DNA from: Catenaria anguillulae PL171
Lineage: Eukaryota; Blastocladiomycota; Blastocladiomycetes; Blastocladiales; Catenariaceae
Direction of reading: 5' to 3'
Assembly: GCA_002102555.1 (NCBI GenBank)
Contig: MCFL01000063.1
Coordinates: 62,001-126,000 of the forward strand
DNA length: 64,000 bases
Part shown: piece after piece, positions 33,681 to 43,352 of the stretch
How positions within the stretch are numbered: position 1 is the stretch's first letter
Layout of the letters: each line of letters begins with the position of its first letter
Made by a program: the position numbers and the translations under genes
Notes under the pieces: model-generated
What the model was told of the DNA's origin: nothing
The model's input: the letters and a program-made list of their open reading frames with translations, nothing else
Databases searched by the model: none

Positions 33681-35480
33681 GTGCTTGAGCTTGGCCTTGG
33701 CCGAGTCGATCAACGCCTTGTGCCACGCAACCTGAGCTGCGTTCAGCGACTCTGGTGTACCTTGCGCAATAATGTCCAGCACGTCTGCCTTGGTTGGAGC
33801 CTGAGAGCACAACCCGCCACACGCCGTAGAAACGGTCATAAACGTCGGATGTGAACACCTTGACCTTGGCATCATTCGGCAATTTCTCCAAAAGGCGTGG
33901 GACGATAGCGGACGGGACGATGGTGGCAGGGGCGTCGTACAGGTATACAACGGAGGACAATTCCTCAAGCTTGGCAGTGGCGGGGGAAGGGTTGTACGCG
34001 CCGAGCTTTGTCGACGCGCCGTTGGAGTTGGGGAGGGGGCGAGGGGTGTGCGATCGCGTTATCGCGGCCGCTTTCCATGTAGAACTCGACCACAAGGTGA
34101 TCGAGGTTCGGGGTGCGTTTGCCATCGGCGTCAAATGTGCGCGGGATCGAGAAGTCGCAGGCACAGCGGTCGGCATCGCCAGTGAGGTACTGGAAGCGGG
34201 CGTTGTTGAGCTTTTCGGACCTGCCCGCACCGGGCATGTTCGAGAGCAGGCAGGAGGCGAGGAAACGTTGGGCGTGAGCAGGGCGGGTCGAAGTTGGCAC
34301 ATCTTCGTCCATCCTGTCGTCATCACCAGACGGGGCAGTGATACGGAGGGGGCGGAATGGCGGGCAGTAGTGGGATTGGAAGCAGAGGCAGAAAGAGTGA
34401 CAGTATCGGATGAGGCTTGATCGGGCAGGGGCGGACCACCCATTGTTTGGGTGCCAGGGTCGGCCATGGTCAGAAATGGTCCATTAGGCGAGATCTTTTG
34501 ACGGGATACGTAAGTTGGGGCGCTGATTCGATTGCGCAGGGTTTCGTGGCGATAGTGTCACTTTTTGGCCATTGGTCCAACCTGGTACATCGTACAAGTA
34601 AATAGCCGAGACCTGGGTGATCGCGGCAGCAGCAGGCGGGGTGTACATTTTGAGGATGGTGGTGACACCCTCGGATCCATGCAGCGGGCGGGCATGTTGG
34701 ACCGCGTCGTCACGGCCCTCACACGTGTAAAACTCGATCACAATGCGTTCGAGATCCGGTTGGCGTACCCCCTCAGCAAAAACCCGAGGGATGCTAAAGT
34801 TGCAAGCAGACTTTTCAAAAGCACCAGTATGGTACTGGAAGCGAGCGGTGTTAAGCTTTTCAGCACGGGATGTACCGGGCATGTTGGCCAGGAGGCAAGA
34901 AGCAAAGAAACGTTGGATAGTGGCAGGGTGGGTCGGGGTCGGGACGTCTTCGTCCATCTTGTCGTCGTCGTCGGCCGGAGCGGCAAAGCGGAGGGGAGCG
35001 GGGCGGGGGGCGGCAGAGCGGGCGGGGGCAGTGACAATATCGGGGGTGTTGGCCTGTTGATCAGGCGGGGGGGCGAGGCGGATCACCCATTGTTTGGGTG
35101 GCGGACGGGTCGGTCATGGCCGAAAATCGTCCGTTTGACTTGATATTTTGACAGGGTAGGTAAGTTGGGGCGCTGATTCGATTGCGCAGGGTTTCGTAGC
35201 GATCTTGCCTCTTTCCAAACGAGCTTGGCATTTTGGGGGCGACGCGCGCAGTGTCACAGAACAAAAGAGGTCGACGAGCTGGTGGTGGGCAATCGTCATG
35301 CGGGGAATCGATATGGTTGTAAAGGCGGACAAGAGCGGTGCGACGGCAGCGACGGCAAGTACTTGTGCCGCCGCGCGATCCTCCGTGACTGCCAGGCACT
35401 CGAGCCAGTGCGCAGCGTCGTCGGTACATGTACGCCACGTCGGGCGATGGGCAGCGCGGACTCCCAAGTTGACCATGGTT
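33681..35480 (-). mobile_element. Degraded head-to-tail LINE fragments
   Basis: Three minus-strand pieces of the LINE family seen complete at 36327-41931. (1) 35270-35480 matches its zinc-finger/RNase H-side region (HWLEC, EDRAAAQ; compare 37300-37510). (2) 34560-35200 and (3) 33810-34550 are two copies of a 5' region plus an ORF1-like frame (MDEDVPT, RFFASCLLANMPG in one; RFLASCLLSNMPG in the other) sharing a nearly identical leader (GGGGCGCTGATTCGATTGCG). Piece 3 runs directly into an ORF2 fragment at 33681-33797 that matches 41365-41480 almost base for base. Frame shifts and an internal deletion make all copies dead. Confidence 0.8.
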
Positions 35481-35520
35481 CCAAAGGTCTTGCACTGGGT
35501 TGCAGTGAGCTGCGGGCTCT

Positions 35521-35544
35521 GCAGGCTGGTAGACGGGCAGACGA

Positions 35545-35581
<37 letters not shown>

Positions 35582-35615
35582 AGGGCAGACGGGCAGACGG
35601 GCAGACGGACAGACA
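35521..35615. repeat. Decamer minisatellite (GACGGGCAGA)n
   Basis: About nine imperfect copies of a 10-base unit in tandem, at the outer edge of the LINE debris. Confidence 0.9.
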
Positions 35616-35998
35616 GCTCGTGGGCTCGAGAGAAGGGCGGCGCAATCTGAAAATGAAAGTGGATGTTTGGCGTCATTGGTTCGTTAGCAGCTGTGGTCCA
35701 GCTTGGAAAACGAGCAATCACGACGTTTGAACGAACCGTGTGTCAATTCGAAGTTGAAGCGAGCGGTTGCCTCGAGAATTGGGGGCCGAGAATCTGGACG
35801 AGTAGAGGCCAGAGTAGAGGCCGAGAATGACTGAGCCGATTGGAGGACGGTATCGCTGTTGGCCACACATCAACAAGTGATCGACAGACCACGGCAAGAC
35901 GCTCAAGAGCTTTGACGCGGTCCTTCGATCCGACCAAGTGAGACGTTTGGGTTCCTCCCGGGAAAAAACGAGAAAAACACGGAAAACACCGATTTTGG

Positions 35999-36073
35999 GG
36001 GGTTATATGTAGCTAATTCGTAGAGCAATCGACTGCCGATGGATAGGTCACCGGCTCAACTCCGGCTGGCCCC
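35999..36073 (+). tRNA. tRNA-like sequence, probably degenerate (GCC anticodon)
   Basis: A T-arm-like CCGG-CTCAACT-CCGG hairpin, a seven-base anticodon-like loop CTGCCGA on an imperfect stem, and a TAGC...GAGCA D-arm occur in order. The ends GGGGTTA and TGGCCCC pair over seven positions, and a TTTT run follows at 36081. But there are about four surplus bases before the D arm, a mismatch in the anticodon stem and C instead of T at loop position 54. The GGTCAC variable region is organelle- or bacteria-like. Likely a pseudo-tRNA or organellar insert; covariance scoring would decide. Confidence 0.3.
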
Positions 36074-36308
36074 TTGCACCTTTTGACTGGGTTTTCTTCA
36101 TGTTTGTACAGGTGGTAACACTGGTAAGAGGTAAATAACCTGTCACAGTTTTACCGGTTTTCGTGCATTGATCTCTGTCCGATGAAAAGTGGAACTGTGC
36201 GGTTATCATTTGTCTATCGCTCGCACCTTTCCGCACGCCACTGCAGTTCTTGACGCTTTCCTCGTGTAACAAACGGCGATTGGGCCATAAGCGATGGCGG
36301 AACAGGGC

Positions 36309-36326
36309 TTTCAAGGGGCTTTAACT
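36309..36326. repeat. Target-site duplication of the LINE, left copy
   Basis: TTTCAAGGGGCTTTAACT, identical to 41932-41949. It includes the first 12 nt of the tRNA-Ala gene (GGGGCTTTAACT), left behind as a stub on the 3' side of the element. Confidence 0.9.
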
Positions 36327-39300
36327 TATCGGTATTGTATTGAAATTGAGGAATTCAGACTCACGTGCGAGAAAAAATTACAACAACAAATCAGGACCAG
36401 ACACTGTATGCACCCAACGCCAATACGGAGGTTCAGATCGAGCCAAAAGTGGTGTGCTGACCAATCGCGCGGAAGGCATGGTTGTTGGGCATTGCAAGGA
36501 AAGGCACCAACCCAATACACCAGAGTGCACGCGACCTTGGAATCACGCGGCCGCGTGCCTTGAGCGCAGTGTCAGCTGACGACTACGCAAAGGGAGGAGC
36601 AATACCAGACAGAAGCCACCGTGAGGCGGCATCGTCGGCAGCAAGACGGGTATGGTCGTGGCGACCAACAGGGCAAAGGAACTTGGAAATGGCGACGCCG
36701 CGCCAGCGGTGAGGAATCGGGTGATGGGTGTCGAGGTGGTGGGAGTATGGCGTCAAACACGCCAGGCAAAAGATGGACGGAAGGGGCAGAGGAGGATCGA
36801 GAGGGGCCGGGAGCGAAGACGGTAGCGCCGCAACCATCTTGTAGGGAAGCCGCTTGGGTTGCTTTCGCAACTGGGCCGGTCGTGGAAGAGGCGGAGCCGG
36901 GGCAACAAACGGGGGCGGGTCGGCCATGGGCATGTCTGGGGGCAGACGGAACCGGGACGTGGGCGTGGGGTGGTAGACCGGCACGTATCCGTCGTACTTG
37001 GAGTGTCGCCTGCGAAGCACCACCGCGTCTGCCGCCGCCAGCCGCGGCGGGTCTTGGGGCGGGAGCATGGCAACATGTGCTTCCCACGCAAGCCGCAACG
37101 CTTCCTTGCTCTCGAGCGAGTTTGGATCGGGGTAAAAGGAGTAGATGGCCTTGGTGTGCCTCTCCCACACGTGCTCAAACAGAATGTAAGAGACGGGCGA
37201 GAGGAGGAGGCCGGCGACGCGCGCAACAGGGGACTTGAGGCGCGTGCTGATCGGGCGGAGTAGGTCGATCACTTGGGTCGTGACGAGGCAGCCAGCAGCG
37301 AGGCGGAGCGAGGAGGTGTCTTTGAACCAGAGGCCAACCAGCCGGTGCGCAAGCGCCATGCGACGGATCGGCTTGGTCGTGAACGTGGACAAGAGCGACG
37401 CGACTGCACCGACCGCAAGGGCCTGTGCCGCCGCGCGGTCTTCCTCTCCTGCAGGGCACTCGAGCCAGTGCACAGAGTCGTCAAAGTAAGCTACGTCGGC
37501 CAGCGGGCAGCGCGGACACCAAGGACCTTCGTGATACTTATCCGGCCGGCGGGTAAAGTTGAGGAGTCGGGTGGGAAGGCTGTTGGTGCGAACCTTGATG
37601 CGCCGCGAGAGCACAGTGTTGGACGCAGTAGAAGAGTAGAGATCACCCGCGCAGCGACCGTCGTGCAAGGCGCATTCGGACGCGGCGGGGTGAACAACTG
37701 ACCAGTCGATGTGGGGAGCGGCATCGCGGAGCTGGTAGTGGGCGCGGACTTGGGAGTGGAAGAGAATGAAACGGCGGGGGTCGTGGCTGACGATACGGGC
37801 CGTGAGCGATGGGTGAGGCGGGTTTGTTGAGAGAAAGTCTGGTGAGGAATCGGACCCTGGATGGGGAGGGGGGAGAACAAAATGGGTGGGAGTAAGTAGT
37901 TCTTGGGATTGAACACGGGAAAGGGAGGTCAAGTCAGGACGCAAACGGGCAGCAGGGACGCGCGGTTGAATGTGGCGAACGCGGTGGCGCTGCCCATTGA
38001 CGACAACGACAGGCTCGGCCGTGGAGCGAACGAGCATGTCGGTGCCGCTTTTGCACGAGCCGAAAGCGAGCGAAAAGGGAAGGTCGGATGAGGCAAGAAG
38101 GTGCGGAGAAATGAAGGATGGCGAAAGATCAGTCGCCGCCGACTTTGCAAGCGCATCGGCCATGTCATTGTGGACCCGGTGCGGGTCAGCTGTGTCGTCA
38201 GAGTGACCCTTGACCCAGCTGACACTGACAGAGAGCCTGCGGTGAGCAATGACGAAGCGGACGGCCGCCCATTCTTGGCAAAACGGAGACCGGACACGAC
38301 AGCGCGGAAGAGGGGGAGACGGAAATGCGGGGGACGAGACCTGACGGCGGAACTGGGCGACAGCTGCCTTCGAGTCGGTGAAAATGTGCACGTGAGCCGC
38401 GATGGGTACCGATGCAATTGCAAGGAGGATGGCCCACACCTCAGCGCGCGTGGACGAATGCGCGCCCGGAGGGAGTCGGACACGGCAGGAAAAGCCGAGC
38501 TCGGGAAAGTAGGCCGCCGCGCCAGACGCACGAGCAGACTCGTCAAGGGGGTATCAATTGAAAAGAGGGGCTGGGAGGATCGAAAAGCGAGCCGTCCGTG
38601 TACGCAATGAGCGGGCGCGGGCGGTCAGCTGTGGAGAGAAAATCGGGCGCGAGGTCAAAAGGGCACAAGACAACGTCGCAGGCGTCGACCGTGGGCGGCG
38701 AGAGAAGAAAAACACGAGAACAAAAGGCTAGAACGGTGTCTATGTCGAGAGACTCTAGGTCAAATGGGGGAAGGCGCGGGAGAGAGAAAAGATCGGGCGA
38801 GGCAAGGGTTGGGGATTTAAGCAAAAAGGAAGGACAAAGGGAGTGATCGGTCGGGGTGTATGGGGCAGGGAACGAGTGAGACGAAAAAGACGAGGGTAAG
38901 CGGAAGAGAGCATCAACGAGAAACGCAGCCACGTCCTTCTCAACGCCGCCGGCAGTGTGCACGGCGAGTTTGGTACTAATCTCCTTGTGCACGCGGGCAT
39001 GGCCAAACTCGACATAGTCGGCAGGAACGCCCACCTTGTCGAGAAGGTCGTGCATGTACTTGAGCTTGTGGTTGCGAAAGTACTTGACGGCAGCCGAGTA
39101 TGTGTCTATGGGAAGAATCGACACAAGAGGAACAGAAGCGCCGCCCCAAGGGTCATGCGTAGTAGGGGAGGAGGGCACACCGGGCGCAAAGGGAAGGAAA
39201 AACGAACCCGTCGAGTCCGAGACAGAGAGGCGGCGGGCATGCATCAGGGGTAGTAGGTTGCCAAACCAGCAGCGACTGCGAGCAACTGTGATAGGCAGCG

Positions 39301-41931
39301 GGTGGGACAGGGGACAGAAGGGAAGGGCAAGGTTGTGTTGGAGGAGGCAGAGCGATGCCTTGATGGCAACGCTGCGCGGGTGGTCGTCGTTGAGCGCGGT
39401 GAGAATGTCGGTGAGGCGGGCAGCGAGGACAAGGTCGGGAAAGGAGAGCAGGCCGACCGTCGACTTGTGGTGCAGAGAGGCGGTGGGGTGGTTGACGGGC
39501 AAGCCAAGCTTGCGCTTGACGAGACCCGTGGCCATGGCATTGCACAAGTTGAGCGTTGTGGGCGTCGGGACAAAACCAAGCGTCCGGTACAGGGCGCTAG
39601 GGAAAACAACGACGTTAAGAAGCCACACTGCCATCTTACCCGTCACTGCCTTGCGTCTCAGCAGCGGAATGCACCGCCGAAACACATCCAACATGGACTT
39701 GCGAGCGCTGGTACCGCGGAAACGGTGGTCCACCCAAATGCCCAGATACCGAAACGAGATCATGTCATTCACCCGCGGAATGTCTTGACCATGAATGGTA
39801 AACGGGTCGCACTCGTCCTTGTCCGCCCCGTGCAAAATCCAAACCGCCCCTTTCTTTGGGTTGGATCGGACGTTGGTCATGTCGTTGAACTGCTCGACAC
39901 GCCGCAATATTCGGTCCATGTCGGCGCGCGTGGTGGCGAGGAAGACGGCGTCGTCAACAAACGCCATGCCGGCCAGGCGGATCCGGCCGAGGAGCTTACC
40001 CGTGTCCTTTTGCTTGCGCGGGTCACCTACAGAGACGAGGTTGGTTTGGGCCGTGATCGTAACTCCGAGAATGGAGGGGTCAGTGTTCACCGCCGACAAG
40101 AGCACATCGTAGAAAATGGCCCACATCAGCGGCGATTCAACGGCGCCTTGCGGCACACCTCGCTCAATTGGGACAGGGTCGGAGAGTCCGTACGACGTGA
40201 TCACTCGCGCAACCCGGCCTGCCAAGTACCCATCGCAATAGAACGACACAAACGATTCGGGCATGTTGATACGCCGGAGAGCAAGCCGCAGTGCCTCGTG
40301 CGGAACTGAATCAAAGGCCTTGGACTTGTCCTCGAAAAACGCAAAGAGCTGGCCCTTGCCGGCAGCGTGTTCCGGAACGTACCCTTGCGCCCACTGCTGT
40401 TCAAAGGCAGCGTGCAAGATCGAGATCGGGGTCGATGCGTCAGTCCCCGGCAAGGTGGAGTGACAGGCACCCTCCAACACTGGATATGAGAGCATGACCT
40501 TGTATATACGAGTCAACAGCACCTTCATAAGAAGCTTGCTGGCACACTCGAGCAACGTAATTGGCCGCATCCCCTCCGTCAACCCAACAAATCCGTCCTC
40601 GGACTTGGGCAACAGGTAGATCGAGCCCTCTTTCCACGCCTCCGGTACCCGTTGCTGCTCCAAGCAAGCAGTGCACAAAGCGGCAAGCACCTCAAGACAC
40701 TCTGGGCCCGATTCGCGGATCATGCGCATCGTGATTTGACTCACGCCAGGTGCCTTGTCGACGCCCGCCGAGCTCAGCGCCGCCCGCAGTTCCTCGACCG
40801 TGATGGCGACCATGACACCCGCCCACGCCTCGGGCGGAATCTTGTCGTGCGACTTGGGCGACCACGCTTCAGTCCAATAGGCATCGAACCCCTCGGGGTC
40901 AAACACTTCACCCTTGAAGCTGACGGACATGAGCACGGCAATCTGGGTGATGATGTCGTCCGGGTCGAACGACAGACGGTCGCCATCCCGGACCGAGTCA
41001 ACGGCCGAGACAGGTCGAGTGCGGTCAAAGATCCGGCGAACAAGGTCAGCAATGGCGTGCGGAGCAGCCTCGAAGCGGCTGTTCACGGCCGCGGCGATCT
41101 TTTCCGAGAGCTTTGCTTGGTCACGAACCAGGACAATCGTGGATAGCGCCTGCCGAGCGCGCGCGTAGTACTTTGCGCACTCAGACTCGGTCGAGCCGGG
41201 CGGGTCAATGCCAAGCTCAGCGAGACGGGAAAACGTACCTTGCGGGCCTGGCAGCTTGTACCCTTGCTTTCGCCATTTGTCGAGCTTGAGGATATGATAA
41301 CCCTCGGGCGAGTTGGGCGTGTTGCGGCGCGGGTCCGTGAACGGGGTCTTGCCGCCAGCCTTGCGGTGCTTGAGCTTGGCCTTGGCCGAATCGATCAACA
41401 CCTTGTGCCAAGCAACCTGAGCTGCGTCCAGCGACTCTGGTGTACCTCGCGCAATAATGTCGAGCACGTCTGCCTCGGTCACTGCCCGCGCACACTCGCC
41501 CTGATACGCTTCCCACATCCTCGGCGTGCACTCGGGCAAATCCAAGACCTGCCGCTGTGCCGCCTTTGCGCACGACTCCATCTTGCGAATCAGCTCGCGG
41601 TCGAGAAGGGTACCCAAACTCGTGCGCGCCGAGATGATTGCATGGTCTAGACCCATGAGCGGGTTGTCGGGCACGTCGGCGGGCCACGTGACAGCGTACC
41701 CATTGAAGTAGTGAGCAAGACCTTCATCAATCAGAATCCGGTCAAGTCGGTTGCGGTCGTGGGTAGGTTGCATGTCGCCAAACGCCTCAGCAACATCAAC
41801 AAGGTGGTGACGAGTCTCGAGTTTCTGGACCAGGGCTGCACGGGGTGATCCGTCACTGCAGTTCCAGTCACCACCAACCACGACGTGGTCCCCAGCATCA
41901 CGAGCGCGAGTACACACGTCCGAGATGAAGA
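36327..41931 (-). mobile_element. Non-LTR retrotransposon (LINE), 5'-truncated, inserted at a tRNA-Ala gene
   Basis: About 5.6 kb on the minus strand between two copies of an 18-bp direct repeat. It encodes the end of an apurinic-like endonuclease, reverse transcriptase, RNase H, and two C-terminal zinc-finger-like motifs. The 5' end is cut inside the endonuclease, as expected for incomplete target-primed reverse transcription. About 255 bp of 3' UTR (36327-36582) follows the last stop; the end reads CAATACAATACCGATA in element sense, with no poly-A. Related debris lies at 33.7-35.5 kb. Confidence 0.92.
36583..38549 (-). CDS. LINE ORF2 distal part: RNase H and zinc fingers
   Basis: Continues ORF2 in another frame. 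The RNase H domain starts with AYTDGS in the upstream frame (the first catalytic Asp) and goes on here with EVWAILLAIAS, HIFTDSKAAV, SWVKGHSDD and HNDMADALAK. Then come CPRC...HWLEC, a CCHC-type motif usual at LINE C-termini, and near the end CLACLTPYSHHLDTHH. The change of frame falls at a five-base homopolymer (plus-strand G-run 38547-38551); one base fewer would join the two frames. No separate start codon is evident, so this is one broken ORF rather than a third gene. Confidence 0.85.
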
Positions 41932-41974
41932 TTTCAAGGGGCTTTAACTCAGTGGTAGAGTGCTCGCTTTGCAT
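38543..41974 (-). CDS. LINE ORF2 proximal part: endonuclease remnant and reverse transcriptase
   Basis: Endonuclease remnants VVVGGDWNCSD, DRNRLDRILID and PLMGLDHAII carry the late catalytic residues; the early part is missing. Reverse transcriptase blocks: RPITLLECASKLLMKVLL, FFEDKSKAFDSVPHEAL, ERGVPQGAVESPLMWAI and the active site GMAFVDDAVFLA (FVDD in place of the usual FADD), then NPKKGAVW. The open frame starts at an ATG formed by the complement of the tRNA-Ala anticodon loop (41972-41974), and its first 12 or so codons are antisense tRNA, so that start is fortuitous. Apart from the 3' frame break the reading frame is clean, which suggests recent insertion. Confidence 0.9.
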   Translation of the reverse strand: MQSEHSTTELKPLEIFISDVCTRARDAGDHVVVGGDWNCSDGSPRAALVQKLETRHHLVDVAEAFGDMQPTHDRNRLDRILIDEGLAHYFNGYAVTWPADVPDNPLMGLDHAIISARTSLGTLLDRELIRKMESCAKAAQRQVLDLPECTPRMWEAYQGECARAVTEADVLDIIARGTPESLDAAQVAWHKVLIDSAKAKLKHRKAGGKTPFTDPRRNTPNSPEGYHILKLDKWRKQGYKLPGPQGTFSRLAELGIDPPGSTESECAKYYARARQALSTIVLVRDQAKLSEKIAAAVNSRFEAAPHAIADLVRRIFDRTRPVSAVDSVRDGDRLSFDPDDIITQIAVLMSVSFKGEVFDPEGFDAYWTEAWSPKSHDKIPPEAWAGVMVAITVEELRAALSSAGVDKAPGVSQITMRMIRESGPECLEVLAALCTACLEQQRVPEAWKEGSIYLLPKSEDGFVGLTEGMRPITLLECASKLLMKVLLTRIYKVMLSYPVLEGACHSTLPGTDASTPISILHAAFEQQWAQGYVPEHAAGKGQLFAFFEDKSKAFDSVPHEALRLALRRINMPESFVSFYCDGYLAGRVARVITSYGLSDPVPIERGVPQGAVESPLMWAIFYDVLLSAVNTDPSILGVTITAQTNLVSVGDPRKQKDTGKLLGRIRLAGMAFVDDAVFLATTRADMDRILRRVEQFNDMTNVRSNPKKGAVWILHGADKDECDPFTIHGQDIPRVNDMISFRYLGIWVDHRFRGTSARKSMLDVFRRCIPLLRRKAVTGKMAVWLLNVVVFPSALYRTLGFVPTPTTLNLCNAMATGLVKRKLGLPVNHPTASLHHKSTVGLLSFPDLVLAARLTDILTALNDDHPRSVAIKASLCLLQHNLALPFCPLSHPLPITVARSRCWFGNLLPLMHARRLSVSDSTGSFFLPFAPGVPSSPTTHDPWGGASVPLVSILPIDTYSAAVKYFRNHKLKYMHDLLDKVGVPADYVEFGHARVHKEISTKLAVHTAGGVEKDVAAFLVDALFRLPSSFSSHSFPAPYTPTDHSLCPSFLLKSPTLASPDLFSLPRLPPFDLESLDIDTVLAFCSRVFLLSPPTVDACDVVLCPFDLAPDFLSTADRPRPLIAYTDGSLFDPPSPSFQLIPP
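41932..41949. repeat. Target-site duplication of the LINE, right copy
   Basis: TTTCAAGGGGCTTTAACT; six bases of tRNA 5' flank plus the first 12 nt of the intact tRNA-Ala. Identical to 36309-36326. Confidence 0.9.
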
Positions 41975-42009
41975 GCGAGAAGCCGCGGGTTCGAACCCCG
42001 CAAGCTCCA
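41938..42009 (+). tRNA. tRNA-Ala (anticodon UGC)
   Basis: 72 nt that fold as a complete cloverleaf: acceptor GGGGCTT with AAGCTCC and discriminator A, D arm around AGTGGTAGAG, anticodon stem CTCGC/GCGAG with loop TTTGCAT (TGC at 41970-41972), and T arm GCGGG-TTCGAAC-CCCGC containing a consensus B box. No intron. Only six bases of its original 5' flank remain before the LINE; internal A and B boxes are intact, so it can probably still be transcribed by RNA polymerase III. Confidence 0.95.
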
Positions 42010-42345
42010 GATTGTGCTGGTACCGGTCTCTGTGAGGTCACGGCATCGCAACGTGCACGGCCAGACGTTTTGCCTTGTTGAAGCAAGACTTTGATTTATC
42101 GTTGAATCGTTGAACCTGAAACGCCATCTTGAGACAAGATCCGACACACGCTGCAGGCTGTTTGAGACGCAAGCCAAGGCTTGCTCGACGTCGTGGACCG
42201 TGGATAAACTGTGAACAGCCCGTGGCCGGTTGGTGCCGGCCATGGGCGGCTGGCGACCCGCGCGCTTTGGTATGTGCATGTGTGCTCTCCCATCGCTTGT
42301 CCTCTCGCCCAACATGCACATGCCATCCGTCTGTAAACAACAACC

Positions 42346-43241
42346 ATGAAAGCAGCCAATCGACATTTATTCTCGTGCTTTGCATTTTGGCATTGGCAGC
42401 GTCTGCTGCTGCGCAGCTGCTCGACCAACTTGACGGACAAGTGTTGAGCGCCGGTGAGACAGATTGCATGAAAAAGTACCCGTCCATCCAGTCACGAGCT
42501 CGCACGGGCCAGCTTCTCACCATGCTGTCTGCTTGCTTCCATTCACAGAGGCCGAGGTGTGCACGCAAGACTGCCAGAACATGTTCAAGTCCTTGTCGGA
42601 CGAGTACCTCAAGAAGATCTGCGGCCCTAACTACGAGTTCCCGCGCAACCGCCGCCAACGGCTGCCAGTCGTTGCCGCGAATGGGGTGAGCAAGTGTCAA
42701 AAGGACGAGGCAGGCATCTTTTGCTTCCAGCTGTACGAAAATTTCTCGAAAAAGTTCAACTTTAACGCTTCCGCTCTGGCCGACGAGCTGCAAAAAGCCA
42801 ACCCATCGTCAATCATTGTGCGCGGGGATGAGGATTGGAAAAAGGTTGAGGCCGTGGTAGTCCCATGGTCAAAATACCCAAAGGACTATGCTTGGTGTGT
42901 GTCTCCTTTTCAATTATTGACCTGCGGTTTCTGTGATGTTTACATACTCACTTGCTACTTGTGTGAATCCACGCAGCTCAAAATGCGCTCAAGACGACAT
43001 TGACCGCCTCACCAAAATCAAGGCATTCCACAAGGGCGGCTACCATGATCCGCACACGGACATTTCTCCCAAGGGTCTTGCTGAACGTAGTGCCATGTGT
43101 GCCGGCTGGGTGGCTCCCACGATGGCCGCCACGACTACCGCTGCAGGAACTAACCCGTCATCGGCAACTCGCCATGCATCTTCCGCCATTCTTGTTTCCT
43201 CGTTGATGATGGCGATGGTGCTCGCATTTTTGTCTCTCTAA
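42346..43241 (+). CDS. Secreted Cys-rich protein with probable GPI signal; frame break at the N-terminus
   Basis: Exons about 42346-42453, 42549-42894 and 42977-43241 (introns 95 bp, GTGAGA to CACAG; and 82 bp, GTGTGT to ACGCAG). A strong signal peptide core (FILVLCILALAASAAAQ) precedes EAEVCTQDCQNMF, KKICGPNYEF, DEAGIFCFQLYENF, CSKCAQDDIDRL and a C-terminal Ser-rich hydrophobic tail (SSAILVSSLMMAMVLAFLSL) typical of GPI attachment. The only nearby ATG (42346) is one base out of frame with the signal peptide; the exons sum to 3n+2. Either a base is missing from the assembly or an upstream exon supplies the start. Function unknown, probably cell-surface. Confidence 0.7.
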
Positions 43242-43352
43242 AACATTTCTAGACCTCGGTTGTGCTTACAAGGCAGAAAATCATGAAGGACCATGACGAG
43301 TGTTCAGTTCAGATTTCCAAATGTATCGACATTCAAGAACTGAAAAGCAAAA

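Noticed and set aside
35521-35615. CRISPR-like array
   Set aside because: Units are 10 bases without unique spacers, so it is a simple minisatellite in a eukaryotic genome.
39302-40309. 335-codon plus-strand frame inside the LINE
   Set aside because: Antisense of the reverse transcriptase; no independent features.
36327-41931. LTR retrotransposon or retrovirus-like element
   Set aside because: No terminal repeats, protease or integrase; the endonuclease-RT-RNase H order and target-site duplication are those of a LINE.
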